Notes: a model not told the origin generated them from the letters alone. A stretch of DNA of 64,000 nucleotides from JACZUI01 sp965216725 (GCA_965216725.1 CBDCGI010000007.1:62001-126000), one strand, 5' to 3'; positions 1 through 8,282 are shown, numbered from the stretch's first letter. Translations and numbers: made by a program.

Positions 1-1160
1 TCGATCTCGGTGGCCGGCGAGCGGCGACGGCTCTCGGTGATGGTCCGGGCGAAGATCTCAGCGCCTCCGTCATCCAGATCGTCCCGATTCACCGACGTGA
101 TCACCGCGTGTTTCAGGTTCATGGTGGCGATCGCCTCTGCCGCGCGGAAAGGTTCAAACACGTCATATTCGGTGGGTTTACCCGTGGTCACGTTGCAGAA
201 GGAGCAAGCACGTGTGCACTTGTCTCCGAGGATCATCAGAGTGGCCGTACCCATCCCCCAGCACTCGTAGATGTTGGGGCAGTTTGCCTCCTCGCAGACC
301 GTGTTCAGCTCCAGACCCCGCATCAGCTTCTTCAACTCGAGGTAGTCGCCGTCGAGTCGTGCCTTGACCCGCATCCATTCCGGGCGTTCCGGCTCTCCGG
401 CAAGACGCCCGTTCAACAGCACCGGCTCTTCGGCTCGTCCTTCGGCGCTGAAGGTCCCAGCCTCCAAAAGTCGGTCTACCTCGAACTTCTTGTCCCTTCC
501 CTGGCCGCGGCTGAAGGCCGCAGCCTGGCTTTCGACATCGCCGTAACCGAAGACCTCCTCGAAGTGTGGAAGCAAGGCTTCGACGGCCTCCTCGTGGGTC
601 ACCCGCCTTCCAGCCAACGCGGTCAGTGATGTGACCGCCCGATCGGTGATCCCGCAGGGGTTCATCATCCCGAAGTAGGACATGTCGGGGTCGAGATTCA
701 GGGCAAAGCCGTGCATGGTCACCTTGCGCGAAACCCTCACGCCGATTGCGGCCACTTTGCCTTTCTCGGTCCAGACTCCGGTGAAACCTGGGTCCCTCCA
801 TCCGCGGACACGGAACTCGGCCAGAGTGCGGATCAGCACCTCTTCCAGCCGGCGGACGTAGGGGACGATCTGCTTCGGGTCGTCCAATGCCAGGATCGGA
901 TAGCCGACCAGCTGACCGGGGCCGTGGAACGTGATGTCTCCGCCTCGATCTACGTGGTGCACTTCGGCGTCGAGGTCCGACCTGTCGACCAGCAGGTTGT
1001 TGCCGTCGCCGTTTCGTCCGATGGTGAAAACGGGTGGGTGCTCCAACAACAACAGGTAGTCGTCGTCGGTCCGCCCCATGACCTTCCCTTCGTGGAACGC
1101 GCGCTGGAGGTCCCAGGCCTCGGTGTACGGGAGACGGCCCAACCACCGGGTTCTAAGCAA
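1..1160 (-). CDS. lipB-lipA: LipB-LipA fusion: octanoyltransferase joined to lipoyl synthase (3' end beyond window)
   Basis: One uninterrupted frame of at least 386 codons runs from a TTG at 1160 off the left edge. Residues 1-210 are LipB: the GGDITFHGPGQL motif at 73-84 and the acyl-carrying Cys169 in NPCGITDR. After a linker of about 50 residues, residues 260 onward are LipA, with the auxiliary-cluster cysteines 289, 294 and 300 and the radical-SAM cysteines 315, 319 and 322 (CTRACSFC). I read the bases through the junction (about 360-600) and found no stop or frame change. LipB moves octanoate from ACP to the E2 lysine and LipA inserts the two sulfurs. The TTG at 1160 is chosen because GGGAG lies 7 nt upstream; it overlaps the E2 stop by 8 nt, so translation is probably coupled. 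The two proteins are normally separate. Confidence 0.9.
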   Translation of the reverse strand, partial: MLRTRWLGRLPYTEAWDLQRAFHEGKVMGRTDDDYLLLLEHPPVFTIGRNGDGNNLLVDRSDLDAEVHHVDRGGDITFHGPGQLVGYPILALDDPKQIVPYVRRLEEVLIRTLAEFRVRGWRDPGFTGVWTEKGKVAAIGVRVSRKVTMHGFALNLDPDMSYFGMMNPCGITDRAVTSLTALAGRRVTHEEAVEALLPHFEEVFGYGDVESQAAAFSRGQGRDKKFEVDRLLEAGTFSAEGRAEEPVLLNGRLAGEPERPEWMRVKARLDGDYLELKKLMRGLELNTVCEEANCPNIYECWGMGTATLMILGDKCTRACSFCNVTTGKPTEYDVFEPFRAAEAIATMNLKHAVITSVNRDDLDDGGAEIFARTITESRRRSPATEI

Positions 1161-2559
1161 GCTCCTGCTCCCAATCCCAAGTCTCGAGGTTCTCCTTGAT
1201 CCTCCTCAAGAACAGCACGGCCGTGGATCCGTCGAAAGCGCGATGGTCCCAGGACAGGCCGAGATAACCGATGTGTCGGATGGCGATCATGTCCTGGCCA
1301 TCCGAAGTCGTGATGACGGTGGGACGCTTGCTGACCGTGTCTGTGGAAAGGATGGCCACATTGGGCACATTGATGATCGGGGCCGACATGAAGGATCCAA
1401 ACGGCCCGGGATTGGTGATGGTGAATGTCGACCCGGTGAGGTCGTCCAATCCGAGCTTTCCGTCGCGTCCCATCACCGCCAGTTCTCTAACCGATCGGGC
1501 AATCCCCACCAAACGCAGACCGTCGGCGCCTCGGATCCTGGCCACGACTAGCCCCTCCTGGTTGAGGTCGATGGCGATCCCGAGGTCGACGTTCTTGTGG
1601 AATGTCACCGTCTTTTCGTCGAGGTTGAACGAGCTGTTGACCACGGGATAGGCCTTCAACGCGTCGATCGTGGCCCGGGAGATGAAAGGGAGATAAGTGA
1701 GCGAGAAGCCCTCGTCCTCCTTGAATCTCGCCTTGTGGGCCTGGCGCACTCGTTCCACTCTCTCGAAATCGACCTCAACCGACGTCCAGACGTGCGCCGC
1801 GGTCTGTTTCGCCTTGATCATGTTCTCTGCGATGCGAGCCCTGATCCGCGGCATCTCCACCGTTTCGCCCGCGGCCGACGCGGCAGCTGGCTGCTCCTGT
1901 GCGGGTTTTGGTGTCGGAGGTGTGACGGGCTGAGGCTGCTGAGGAGCCACAACCGTCGGTTCGGGCTCGGGCGCCGCAGCCGGTTCGGCGACGGGCGCCG
2001 GCTCCTCAATCGCCGTCGGCTCGGGCTCGTCCTGAGCACCCTCGAGGTAGTCCTCGACGTCTTTGCGTGTGATGCGCCCGCCTTGGCCTGTGCCTGAGAG
2101 ACGTGCGATGTCGATCTCATTCTCTCGGATGAGACGTCTGACCACGGGTGACAGGAGGTGAGGCGTCTTCTCTGCCTCGTCGGGCTGAGCGAAGAACTCT
2201 TCTACTTCCGAATCCGAAGGCCCGGCGTCGGTCGCTGCGGCCGCCTCCGGCTCCGCTGGCGAATCGACCCCTGACTCCGTAGCCGAAGCCGTGGCAGGCT
2301 CCGGAGAGTCGGAGTCCTCGTCCTCGCCACCGATCACTATCAGCGGGGTACCCACCTCCACTGTGTCACCCTCCGGCACCAGGATCTCCAGCACGGTTCC
2401 CGAAACAGGAGAAGGAACCTCGGTGTCGACCTTGTCTGTGGAGATCTCGACGAGCACCTCGTCTTCGCTGATGGACTCCCCAACTTCTTTGGACCATTTG
2501 AGGATCGTGCCTTCGGTGACCGTCTCCCCCAACTGGGGCATGCTTACCGTCGTTGACAA
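1153..2559 (-). CDS. sucB: 2-oxoacid dehydrogenase E2 component (dihydrolipoamide acyltransferase, probably succinyltransferase)
   Basis: The 468-residue protein has one lipoyl domain (1-78) with the lipoyl-lysine at 43 in STDKVDTEV, an E1/E3-binding domain (about 135-173, LSPVVRRLIREN...GRITRKDV), a long Pro/Ala/Glu linker, and a catalytic acyltransferase domain ending in the DHRAFDG motif (His439, Asp443). E2 passes the acyl group from the decarboxylase to CoA. It lies between lpdA and lipB-lipA on the same strand, so the lipoylated substrate, the enzyme that reoxidises it and the enzymes that lipoylate it are encoded together. Oxoglutarate versus pyruvate or branched-chain specificity cannot be fixed by eye, so the sucB symbol is a best guess. 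Confidence 0.9.
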   Translation of the reverse strand: MSTTVSMPQLGETVTEGTILKWSKEVGESISEDEVLVEISTDKVDTEVPSPVSGTVLEILVPEGDTVEVGTPLIVIGGEDEDSDSPEPATASATESGVDSPAEPEAAAATDAGPSDSEVEEFFAQPDEAEKTPHLLSPVVRRLIRENEIDIARLSGTGQGGRITRKDVEDYLEGAQDEPEPTAIEEPAPVAEPAAAPEPEPTVVAPQQPQPVTPPTPKPAQEQPAAASAAGETVEMPRIRARIAENMIKAKQTAAHVWTSVEVDFERVERVRQAHKARFKEDEGFSLTYLPFISRATIDALKAYPVVNSSFNLDEKTVTFHKNVDLGIAIDLNQEGLVVARIRGADGLRLVGIARSVRELAVMGRDGKLGLDDLTGSTFTITNPGPFGSFMSAPIINVPNVAILSTDTVSKRPTVITTSDGQDMIAIRHIGYLGLSWDHRAFDGSTAVLFLRRIKENLETWDWEQELA

Positions 2560-2571
2560 ATCAGTCTCCTC

Positions 2572-3939
2572 TCAGTGAAGGCCGCGACCTGACGCTGACA
2601 ACAGCGTCTCGCCGACCGCCTCCGATAATGACGGATGTGCGTGGATAAACGCGGCAGCCTCCGCGGGAAGGGCTTCCCATCCCACCGAATACATGAGCTC
2701 ATGGATCAGTTCCCCAGCCTGCGGACCGACCACTGAGGCTCCGACAATGGGGCCGCCTTTGACGGACACGACCTTGGCAAAGCCCTGATTCTGGCCAATG
2801 ATGATCGCTCTTCCGATGCCGTTGAAGGCGTGTTTGCTCACCTCGACTTCGAGTCCCTGGGCTTCGGCCTCGATCTCGTTGAGACCCACCTCGGCGACCT
2901 CAGGATGGGTGTAGGTGACACGGGGGATCGCCTGATAGTTGACCGGCTGCGGCTCGCCAGTCGCAATGTGGGTGACAGCGGCGATTCCTTCGGCGAAGCC
3001 GACATGTGCCAGTTGCGGAGAGCCAGCCACAATGTCCCCCACCGCATACAGCCCCGCTTGTGCCGTCTCCATCGTTTCGGGGTCCACAACGACGAAACCG
3101 TTCTCCACTTGGGCCGCTGTGTTCTCGAGGCCTACGTCACGTGTGTTCGGCCCCCGGCCCACCGAAACAAGAACCACGTCAACCTCCATTTTGTCTTCAC
3201 CAAAGGGGACCGTCACCGTTTCGCCCACTTCGGGCGCTTCAACCATCACACCGATGTGAAATTTGACTCCGCGCCGCTGCAGCTGTCTCTGCAACTGCTT
3301 TGCGGCTTCGGGATCAGAGCCCGGGATTATCTGGTCCATCATCTCGAAGACGTGCACTTCCGCGCCCAGATCGACCAGGAACGAGGCGAACTCGCAGCCG
3401 ATGACTCCTCCACCGACGATGCCAACGCGTCGTGGCCGCGCCGCCCAGTCGAGGGCGTTGTCGCTGCTCACAATCCTCGACCCGTCCAACTCGTAGCCGG
3501 GGATGGTTCGCGAGTGAGAGCCGGTGGCCAGAATCACCGCGCCGCCCTCGACGGCTCGCTTACCGGACTCGGTGTCGATATCGACAACACCGCCGCCGGA
3601 GAGCTTTCCGTAACCCTGGATCACCTCGACGCCCTTCTTCTTCAAAAGTCCGCCAAGACCTTTGACCAGGCCTTCTACGGTCTGGTTCTTCCGGGCGAGG
3701 GCTGCGCTCCAGTCGATCTCGGGTTGCCCTGCGATCACTCCGAATTCCGCTGCATGGCCAACCGTCGTAAAGACCTCCGCGACATGCAGCCATTGCTTGG
3801 CTGGAATGCAGCCTCGGATCAGACAAGTGCCGCCGGGCCGATCCTTCTCCACCATGGCCACCGACAGCCCAAAGTTCGATGCGTAAAGAGCCGAGGCATA
3901 GCCTCCGGGCCCGCCACCAACGATCACTAAGTCGTGCAA
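2572..3939 (-). CDS. lpdA: Dihydrolipoyl dehydrogenase (E3)
   Basis: A 455-residue flavoprotein that reoxidises dihydrolipoyl groups with NAD. Visible: the N-terminal FAD fold (GGGPGG at 8-13), the redox disulfide CLIRGC (Cys39, Cys44), a second nucleotide fold (GGGVIGCEFASF), the FAD motif YAVGDIV, and the C-terminal catalytic HAHPSLSE (His435, Glu440). A TTG start at 3939 is chosen because GAAAGG lies 6 nt upstream and the protein then begins right at the FAD strand; an ATG 25 codons upstream would add a non-homologous tail. It is the first gene of the lpdA-E2-lipBA unit and diverges from the 31-residue peptide gene. Confidence 0.93.
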   Translation of the reverse strand: MHDLVIVGGGPGGYASALYASNFGLSVAMVEKDRPGGTCLIRGCIPAKQWLHVAEVFTTVGHAAEFGVIAGQPEIDWSAALARKNQTVEGLVKGLGGLLKKKGVEVIQGYGKLSGGGVVDIDTESGKRAVEGGAVILATGSHSRTIPGYELDGSRIVSSDNALDWAARPRRVGIVGGGVIGCEFASFLVDLGAEVHVFEMMDQIIPGSDPEAAKQLQRQLQRRGVKFHIGVMVEAPEVGETVTVPFGEDKMEVDVVLVSVGRGPNTRDVGLENTAAQVENGFVVVDPETMETAQAGLYAVGDIVAGSPQLAHVGFAEGIAAVTHIATGEPQPVNYQAIPRVTYTHPEVAEVGLNEIEAEAQGLEVEVSKHAFNGIGRAIIIGQNQGFAKVVSVKGGPIVGASVVGPQAGELIHELMYSVGWEALPAEAAAFIHAHPSLSEAVGETLLSASGRGLH

Positions 3940-4005
3940 TGAGTACCTTTCAAACGCCTGACGAGAGCCGAGACTAGTTGCGGTGGCGGTTACTCTCAGC
4001 CGGCG

Positions 4006-4101
4006 ATGTTCCAAACCCGGTGGCTCCTGATCATGTCTGCTGTGCTCGCATTTCTGATAGTGGCCTCAGGCGCCCTCTGGTTCTTTCTTCTGCTCCGATG
4101 A
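4006..4101 (+). CDS. 31-residue single-pass membrane peptide, coupled to the next gene
   Basis: A short frame of 31 codons: a basic start (MFQTRW), one hydrophobic helix (about residues 7-29) and a final Arg. Its stop overlaps the start of the following hydrolase as ATGA (4098-4101), the usual sign of translational coupling. No strong ribosome-binding site precedes the ATG. I do not recognise a family. It may be a real microprotein or a short leader that feeds ribosomes to the hydrolase. Confidence 0.5.
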   Translation: MFQTRWLLIMSAVLAFLIVASGALWFFLLLR

Positions 4102-4688
4102 TCGAGCGTCTGGAACTACACACGGCGGACGGGCACACACTGGAGGCACGGCGCGACCTGGCCGAGGACCCTCGAGCCACGGTGGTCTTCTGTCATCCCC
4201 ATCCTCTGCACGGCGGGACGATGATGGCCCCTCTGATGGTGGCCGTCACCACGAGCCTCGTTTCACAGGGCCTCAACGTGCTTCGGTTCAACTTCCGCGG
4301 CACGGGATCCAGCACGGGCAGTCACGAAGCGGGAGAGGGCGAACTCGAGGACATCGACGCCGCCGCCGCGGTAGCCGGAGATGATGGCCTTCCCCTGCGG
4401 CTGGCCGGGTGGTCCTTCGGTGCGGCCATGGCGATGCGATGGCTGAGTCAGAAGGGTTCCGATCACCCCTACGCCGGTATCGCTCCTCCTCCGGACCTGC
4501 TGCCCGCAGCAGCGCCTCCCGGGCCTGGAAGGCTCGTCGTGGGACGGCGCGACCAGGTGGTCGAGGTTGAGGCAATTGTGGATTACGCCGCCCAGCATTC
4601 GATCGACCTTTTGCTCACGTCCGGCGATCACTTTTTCCACGGCCGCGGCAAGAGAATCGGCGACCTCATAGCCCAAGCTCTGGGCTGA
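4098..4688 (+). CDS. Alpha/beta hydrolase, small dienelactone-hydrolase-like (COG2945-type)
   Basis: The 196-residue protein has the compact fold of this group: the early HPHPLHGGTM segment (oxyanion side), the RFNFRGTGSSTGSH strand-turn, a nucleophile elbow GWSFGAAMA, and a late GDHFFHGRG carrying the probable catalytic His. Start ATG 4098 overlaps the stop of the upstream membrane peptide. An upstream in-frame ATG at 3978 would overlap that peptide out of frame and lacks homology. The substrate is unknown. Confidence 0.8.
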   Translation: MIERLELHTADGHTLEARRDLAEDPRATVVFCHPHPLHGGTMMAPLMVAVTTSLVSQGLNVLRFNFRGTGSSTGSHEAGEGELEDIDAAAAVAGDDGLPLRLAGWSFGAAMAMRWLSQKGSDHPYAGIAPPPDLLPAAAPPGPGRLVVGRRDQVVEVEAIVDYAAQHSIDLLLTSGDHFFHGRGKRIGDLIAQALG

Positions 4689-4755
4689 CCAGGCTCCGCA
4701 CCCCATTCCTGGGCGGGAGTACCACTGCGCGCGCCAACAAAGCGTCAGCGGCGGG

Positions 4756-4959
4756 TCAGACGGGATGGAATCCCCGGTTGCGGGCCTCATCGAGAGTGTC
4801 GGGAGCAAAAGTCTGCACCTCGAGTCTGCCGACCAGATCGCTGTCCCTCACTTCGGTGGCCAGTGTGTCCAGATGGGCCGGGTCGTCACAGTCGTAGACC
4901 AGCATCGTCCTCCGGTCGCCCACGAAGCGATGCTCCTCGAGCCGGGGCAGGCGGGTCAA
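4756..4959 (-). CDS. 67-residue protein of unknown function, third gene of a small operon
   Basis: TTG start at 4959 overlaps the stop of the zinc-ribbon gene (TTGA), with GAGGA about 7 nt upstream. The protein (TRLPRLEEHRF... MLVYDCDDPAHL... DEARNRGFHPV) has a short beta-strand/helix pattern and reads like a small ferredoxin-fold or YCII-like domain, but I do not recognise a family. It is predicted soluble. Starting at the internal ATG at 4905 would leave 49 residues. Confidence 0.55.
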   Translation of the reverse strand: MTRLPRLEEHRFVGDRRTMLVYDCDDPAHLDTLATEVRDSDLVGRLEVQTFAPDTLDEARNRGFHPV

Positions 4960-5294
4960 CCGCTGTCCTCTTCGGGGACTTCGATGCCCGTGTCGACCTC
5001 GTTCCCACAGTTGGGGCATTCAGCCACGGCGATCTGACCGACGATGAAGGTGTGTGAGCATTGAGGGCACTCGATCTTCGGCATTGGCGGCGGTGGCGGA
5101 GGAGGCGGCGGCGGGGTGCCTCCCATCTCGGGCGGAACCGCACCAGGTGCGGATTGATACCCCCCAACGCTCTGAGGTGGTGGGGCTCCCGGGCTCTCCC
5201 GGACCATGTTCACCGAACCACAAACCGGACAGGCGTACCGACCCGGACCGGCGACCTCAAACTGGTTGCGGCAAGCCCCGCACCGGACGTTCAT
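4956..5294 (-). CDS. Double zinc-ribbon protein with poly-proline linker
   Basis: The 112-residue protein carries two Cys4 ribbons: CGAC...CPVC at about 5-25 and CPQC...CPNC at about 75-96. They are joined by a Gly/Pro linker with a run of about ten prolines. This looks like a two-headed zinc ribbon for protein or nucleic-acid contacts. It overlaps the upstream membrane-protein gene by 4 nt (ATGA) and the downstream gene by 4 nt, so all three are one transcript. Confidence 0.75.
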   Translation of the reverse strand: MNVRCGACRNQFEVAGPGRYACPVCGSVNMVRESPGAPPPQSVGGYQSAPGAVPPEMGGTPPPPPPPPPPMPKIECPQCSHTFIVGQIAVAECPNCGNEVDTGIEVPEEDSG

Positions 5295-5737
5295 TCCTCT
5301 TCACCTCCATCAGTATCGACGGCCTCGCCTATCGCTCCGATTCTCAGCAGGTAGTCGGCCTCGTGGCGCAGCACATCTGCGACGTCAGCGGGATCGTAGG
5401 TCGTGCCGTGATTCGAGGCTATCTGGTCGACGATGTAGGTCACCGAAGCGCCGTGGCCACCGGCGATCGTCTCGACGGGCGTACTTCGCTTCTCCTGTGC
5501 CAAACCCTGCAAGTAGAACACCTCGTATTCGAGAATTCGGCGGATGTCCGCCCTGGCCATGGTTTTTCCCTCGGCATGAAGACCGGCGTCAACGTGTTTG
5601 ACGGCGTCTTCGATGATGTACTCCAGCGGCTCATAGTGAGGTCGCCGCCTCGCCTCCTGCCACACCACCAAGGCCACGATGAACAGGAAGGACGCCACCA
5701 GGACACCGATGAAGCCGACCAACGAGGCACCAGTCAT
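5291..5737 (-). CDS. Membrane-anchored protein with a helical cytosolic domain
   Basis: A 148-residue protein with one N-terminal transmembrane helix (about 5-27, VGFIGVLVASFLFIVALVVW) followed by a charged, helical domain and an acidic tail. It is the first gene of a three-gene operon with the zinc-ribbon and 67-residue proteins. No family recognised. A weak DosR-box-like sequence lies about 20 nt upstream (near 5758-5771), listed in the findings. Confidence 0.65.
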   Translation of the reverse strand: MTGASLVGFIGVLVASFLFIVALVVWQEARRRPHYEPLEYIIEDAVKHVDAGLHAEGKTMARADIRRILEYEVFYLQGLAQEKRSTPVETIAGGHGASVTYIVDQIASNHGTTYDPADVADVLRHEADYLLRIGAIGEAVDTDGGEEE

Positions 5738-5788
5738 TGAGGCTATTGGTACTAGGTGGAGGGACCTAAGTACAGGCGCGGCTGCCGG

Positions 5789-7582
5789 TCAGAATGCCTC
5801 GACCGGTAGATCCATCACAGAGCCGTCCTCGGTCTCCGCTACGGCCCTTCTCGCCGCGATCTCACCTGTGTGCATTCTGAGGAACCAACGTGCGGAAGCA
5901 ACTTTTCCCGCATAGAAGGGATCATCCAAGCGATCCAGCGCCAACTCGGCGTGGACCAGGAGCCTCCACCCGATCAGCACCTCTGCCATCGACTCCAGGA
6001 GTGCGTTTGTGTGCAACGCGACCTTGTAGATGTCCGCGCCATTGTCGTTGCCGGCCCGTAGAAGGTTCTCGACCATCGACCCCAGATGCGCCTGCACGTC
6101 ATCAAGCATCCTGCCCAACATCACGCGCTCGGCCGACAGCTCGTCCTCGTCGGGGCCATCCTTGACGAATTCAGTGATCTCCGCGGACAGGGCGGCCAGA
6201 GTTTCTCCTTGATCGCGGGCGATCTTGCGGAAGAACAGGTCCAGCGCCTGAATGCCCGTGGTGCCCTCGTAGATCGAGTCGATCTTGGTATCGCGGATGT
6301 ATTGCTCTAGCGGAAAATCCTGGGTGAAGCCGGCTCCGCCCAGGACCTGCAGCGATTGCGCCAGCTGGCTGTAGGCGCGCTCAGAGGCGTAGCCCTTGAC
6401 CAAGGGGAGAAGGAGGTCGTTGCGTCGCTCCCATTTGTCCTCGTCTGGGTGGAGGGCGATCTGATCCTGAACCCACGCCGCGTACATCACCAGCGACCTC
6501 AGACCCTCGGCATAGGCCTTCTGGGTCATCAGGTTCCGGCGAACGTTGGGATGGCTGATGATGGGCACTCGGGGGGCCGACTTGTCGGCCGCCAGCGTCA
6601 GGTCGGATCCCTGGAGACGCTCCTTTGCGTATTCGAGAGCGTTCAGATACCCGGTGCTCAGAGTTCCGGTCGACTTGGTGCCGATCATCATCCTCGCCGT
6701 CTCGATGACCCGGAACATCTGCCTGATGCCGTCATGCTTGTCGCCAACCAAATAGCCGATCGCGGGGCGGTCCATACCGAAGGTCAACTCACAGGTTGTC
6801 GACCCCTTGAGGCCCATCTTCTTCTCGAGGTTCGTGGCGAAGACACCGTTGCGCTCACCCAGCGAGCCATCGTCATTCACCAGGTACTTGGGAACAACGA
6901 AGAGCGAAAGGCCTTTGGTGCCGGCGATGGCTCCCTCAGGCCGCGCCAACACCAGGTGGATGATGTTGTCGGCGGAATCGTGCTCTCCACCCGTGATGAA
7001 CCGTTTCACACCTTCGAGGTGCCAAGCCCCATCACCCGCGTCGATTGCCTTGGTGGTTGCGGCTCCGACGTCCGAGCCTGCGTCGGGCTCGGTGAGGACC
7101 ATGGTGCCGGCCCAATCGTTGTCGACCCAGGTTCGAGCAAGCTCTCTTTGATCTTCGGTGCCTTCCTCGAAGAGGATCCGGGCAAACAGGCCCCCTCCCG
7201 CGTACCAGGCGGTCGGAGTGTTGGCCCCGAGCAACATTTCCTGAGTCGCCCAAATCAGACTGGCAGGAACCGGCATGCCGCCGAGCTCGGCCGGGAGACC
7301 CAGCCTGGGCCAGCCTCCTTCGCGAAAAACCCTCACGCCTGCTTTCACCGAGTCCGGAAGGTGCACCTCGCCGTCTTCGTCGATCTCCAACGGGATCCGG
7401 TCCTGATCGACATACGAGCCAGCGAACACCTCACGTGCTATTCGCTCGATCTCGCGGAGGATGTCCTCGGCCGTTTCGCGATCGAGATCCGACCACTCCC
7501 CGGTTCCCAGATAGTCCTGGATGCGGTTCACCTCGAAGAGGTTGAACTCCAGATCTCGAAGATTGGACTTGTAATGGCTCAA
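5789..7582 (-). CDS. Acyl-CoA dehydrogenase, long form (DmdC/FadE-like, about 597 residues)
   Basis: FAD-dependent dehydrogenase that makes an alpha,beta-double bond in acyl-CoA. Visible: MVLTEPDAGSDVGA (FAD/substrate loop), KRFITGGEH, and the C-terminal DSIYEGTTGIQALDL segment, where the Glu sits at the usual catalytic-base position. At 597 residues it is about 200 longer than the classical family, and the extra C-terminal helical domain matches the long subgroup that includes 3-methylmercaptopropionyl-CoA dehydrogenase. The TTG start at 7582 has AGGAG about 10 nt upstream. It is divergent from a TetR gene, its likely regulator. The true substrate is not readable. Confidence 0.88.
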   Translation of the reverse strand: MSHYKSNLRDLEFNLFEVNRIQDYLGTGEWSDLDRETAEDILREIERIAREVFAGSYVDQDRIPLEIDEDGEVHLPDSVKAGVRVFREGGWPRLGLPAELGGMPVPASLIWATQEMLLGANTPTAWYAGGGLFARILFEEGTEDQRELARTWVDNDWAGTMVLTEPDAGSDVGAATTKAIDAGDGAWHLEGVKRFITGGEHDSADNIIHLVLARPEGAIAGTKGLSLFVVPKYLVNDDGSLGERNGVFATNLEKKMGLKGSTTCELTFGMDRPAIGYLVGDKHDGIRQMFRVIETARMMIGTKSTGTLSTGYLNALEYAKERLQGSDLTLAADKSAPRVPIISHPNVRRNLMTQKAYAEGLRSLVMYAAWVQDQIALHPDEDKWERRNDLLLPLVKGYASERAYSQLAQSLQVLGGAGFTQDFPLEQYIRDTKIDSIYEGTTGIQALDLFFRKIARDQGETLAALSAEITEFVKDGPDEDELSAERVMLGRMLDDVQAHLGSMVENLLRAGNDNGADIYKVALHTNALLESMAEVLIGWRLLVHAELALDRLDDPFYAGKVASARWFLRMHTGEIAARRAVAETEDGSVMDLPVEAF

Positions 7583-7622
7583 AGTCGTCGACTCCTACCT
7601 TGTGCGCGTGATCTCCACCATA

Positions 7623-7648
7623 TTTGAGTGCCCATTCTAATTTGAGTG
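7623..7648. promoter_or_regulatory. Direct repeat TTTGAGTG x2 between acyl-CoA dehydrogenase and TetR genes
   Basis: Two exact copies of TTTGAGTG at 7623-7630 and 7641-7648, 18 nt apart, lie in the 112-bp divergent spacer. Just downstream is an inverted pair ACCCGG/CCGGGT (about 7662-7683) that could be an operator or stem. Repeats spaced near two helical turns are a reasonable candidate site for the adjacent TetR protein; this is inference only. Confidence 0.4.
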
Positions 7649-7694
7649 ATCGATAAAGAAAACCCGGGGCACCGAAGCCGGGTACGGTGAAAAC

Positions 7695-8273
7695 GTGCGT
7701 TACAAGGCAGGACTCGAGACCAGGGACCGGATCATCGCCGCCACCCGCAAGTTGATCGCCAACGGGGGCATGGAGAGCACCACTATCAAGTCGATTTGCG
7801 ACGAAGCCGAGGTGCTGCCCGGGTCTTTCTACAACCTTTTCAGCTCCAAGGAAGAGGCGATCCTGACCGTCGTTGCCGACGCCATCGAGGCCGTGGATCC
7901 CGATCCCGATCACGAAGGCACAGAGTCCCTCGAGGATCTCGTCAACGCCTACGTCAGATTCCTTTTGGAAGACCCGGTGATGGCGCGGGTCTATATCAGA
8001 ACCGTGCTTTCGGGCTTGGACAACGAGAAGCTGAAGGCAAGAGCCATCCGTCATCACGAGAGCCGGGTCGACCGGTTCCAAGGAGCTATCGCCCGACTCG
8101 ATCCCTCGGCCAGCCAGGCAGAAGCGGCAACACGAGCCGAGACACTGGTGACCGCGCTCAACGGAGTCGCTCTGCACGTGATCGTCGACCCCGGTTTCGA
8201 CGTCGCCACCCATTCTGCGGCTTTGAGCGCACTGGTCTCATTGCCTCGGGATACAGATCCGCTGCCTATCTAA
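7695..8273 (+). CDS. TetR-family transcriptional regulator
   Basis: A 192-residue protein with GTG start. The N-terminal helix-turn-helix is clear (RDRIIAATRKLIANGG...TTIKSICDEAEVLPGSFYNLFSSKEEAIL, residues 8-55), followed by an all-helical ligand/dimer domain. It diverges from the long acyl-CoA dehydrogenase, so it probably represses that gene and itself in response to an acyl-CoA or related ligand. The four-gene run downstream starts 9 nt after its stop and may share its promoter. Confidence 0.88.
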   Translation: MRYKAGLETRDRIIAATRKLIANGGMESTTIKSICDEAEVLPGSFYNLFSSKEEAILTVVADAIEAVDPDPDHEGTESLEDLVNAYVRFLLEDPVMARVYIRTVLSGLDNEKLKARAIRHHESRVDRFQGAIARLDPSASQAEAATRAETLVTALNGVALHVIVDPGFDVATHSAALSALVSLPRDTDPLPI

Positions 8274-8282
8274 CCTCGCGGG

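Noticed and set aside
178..1146. 322-codon minus-strand frame from GTG 1146 in the lipB-lipA region
   Set aside because: It is Arg/Pro-rich and out of frame with the perfect LipB and LipA motifs.
2830..3930. 366-codon plus-strand frame opposite lpdA
   Set aside because: Antisense shadow of a gene with unmistakable E3 motifs.
6356..7627. 423-codon plus-strand frame opposite the acyl-CoA dehydrogenase
   Set aside because: High-GC antisense shadow; no motif, no start signal.
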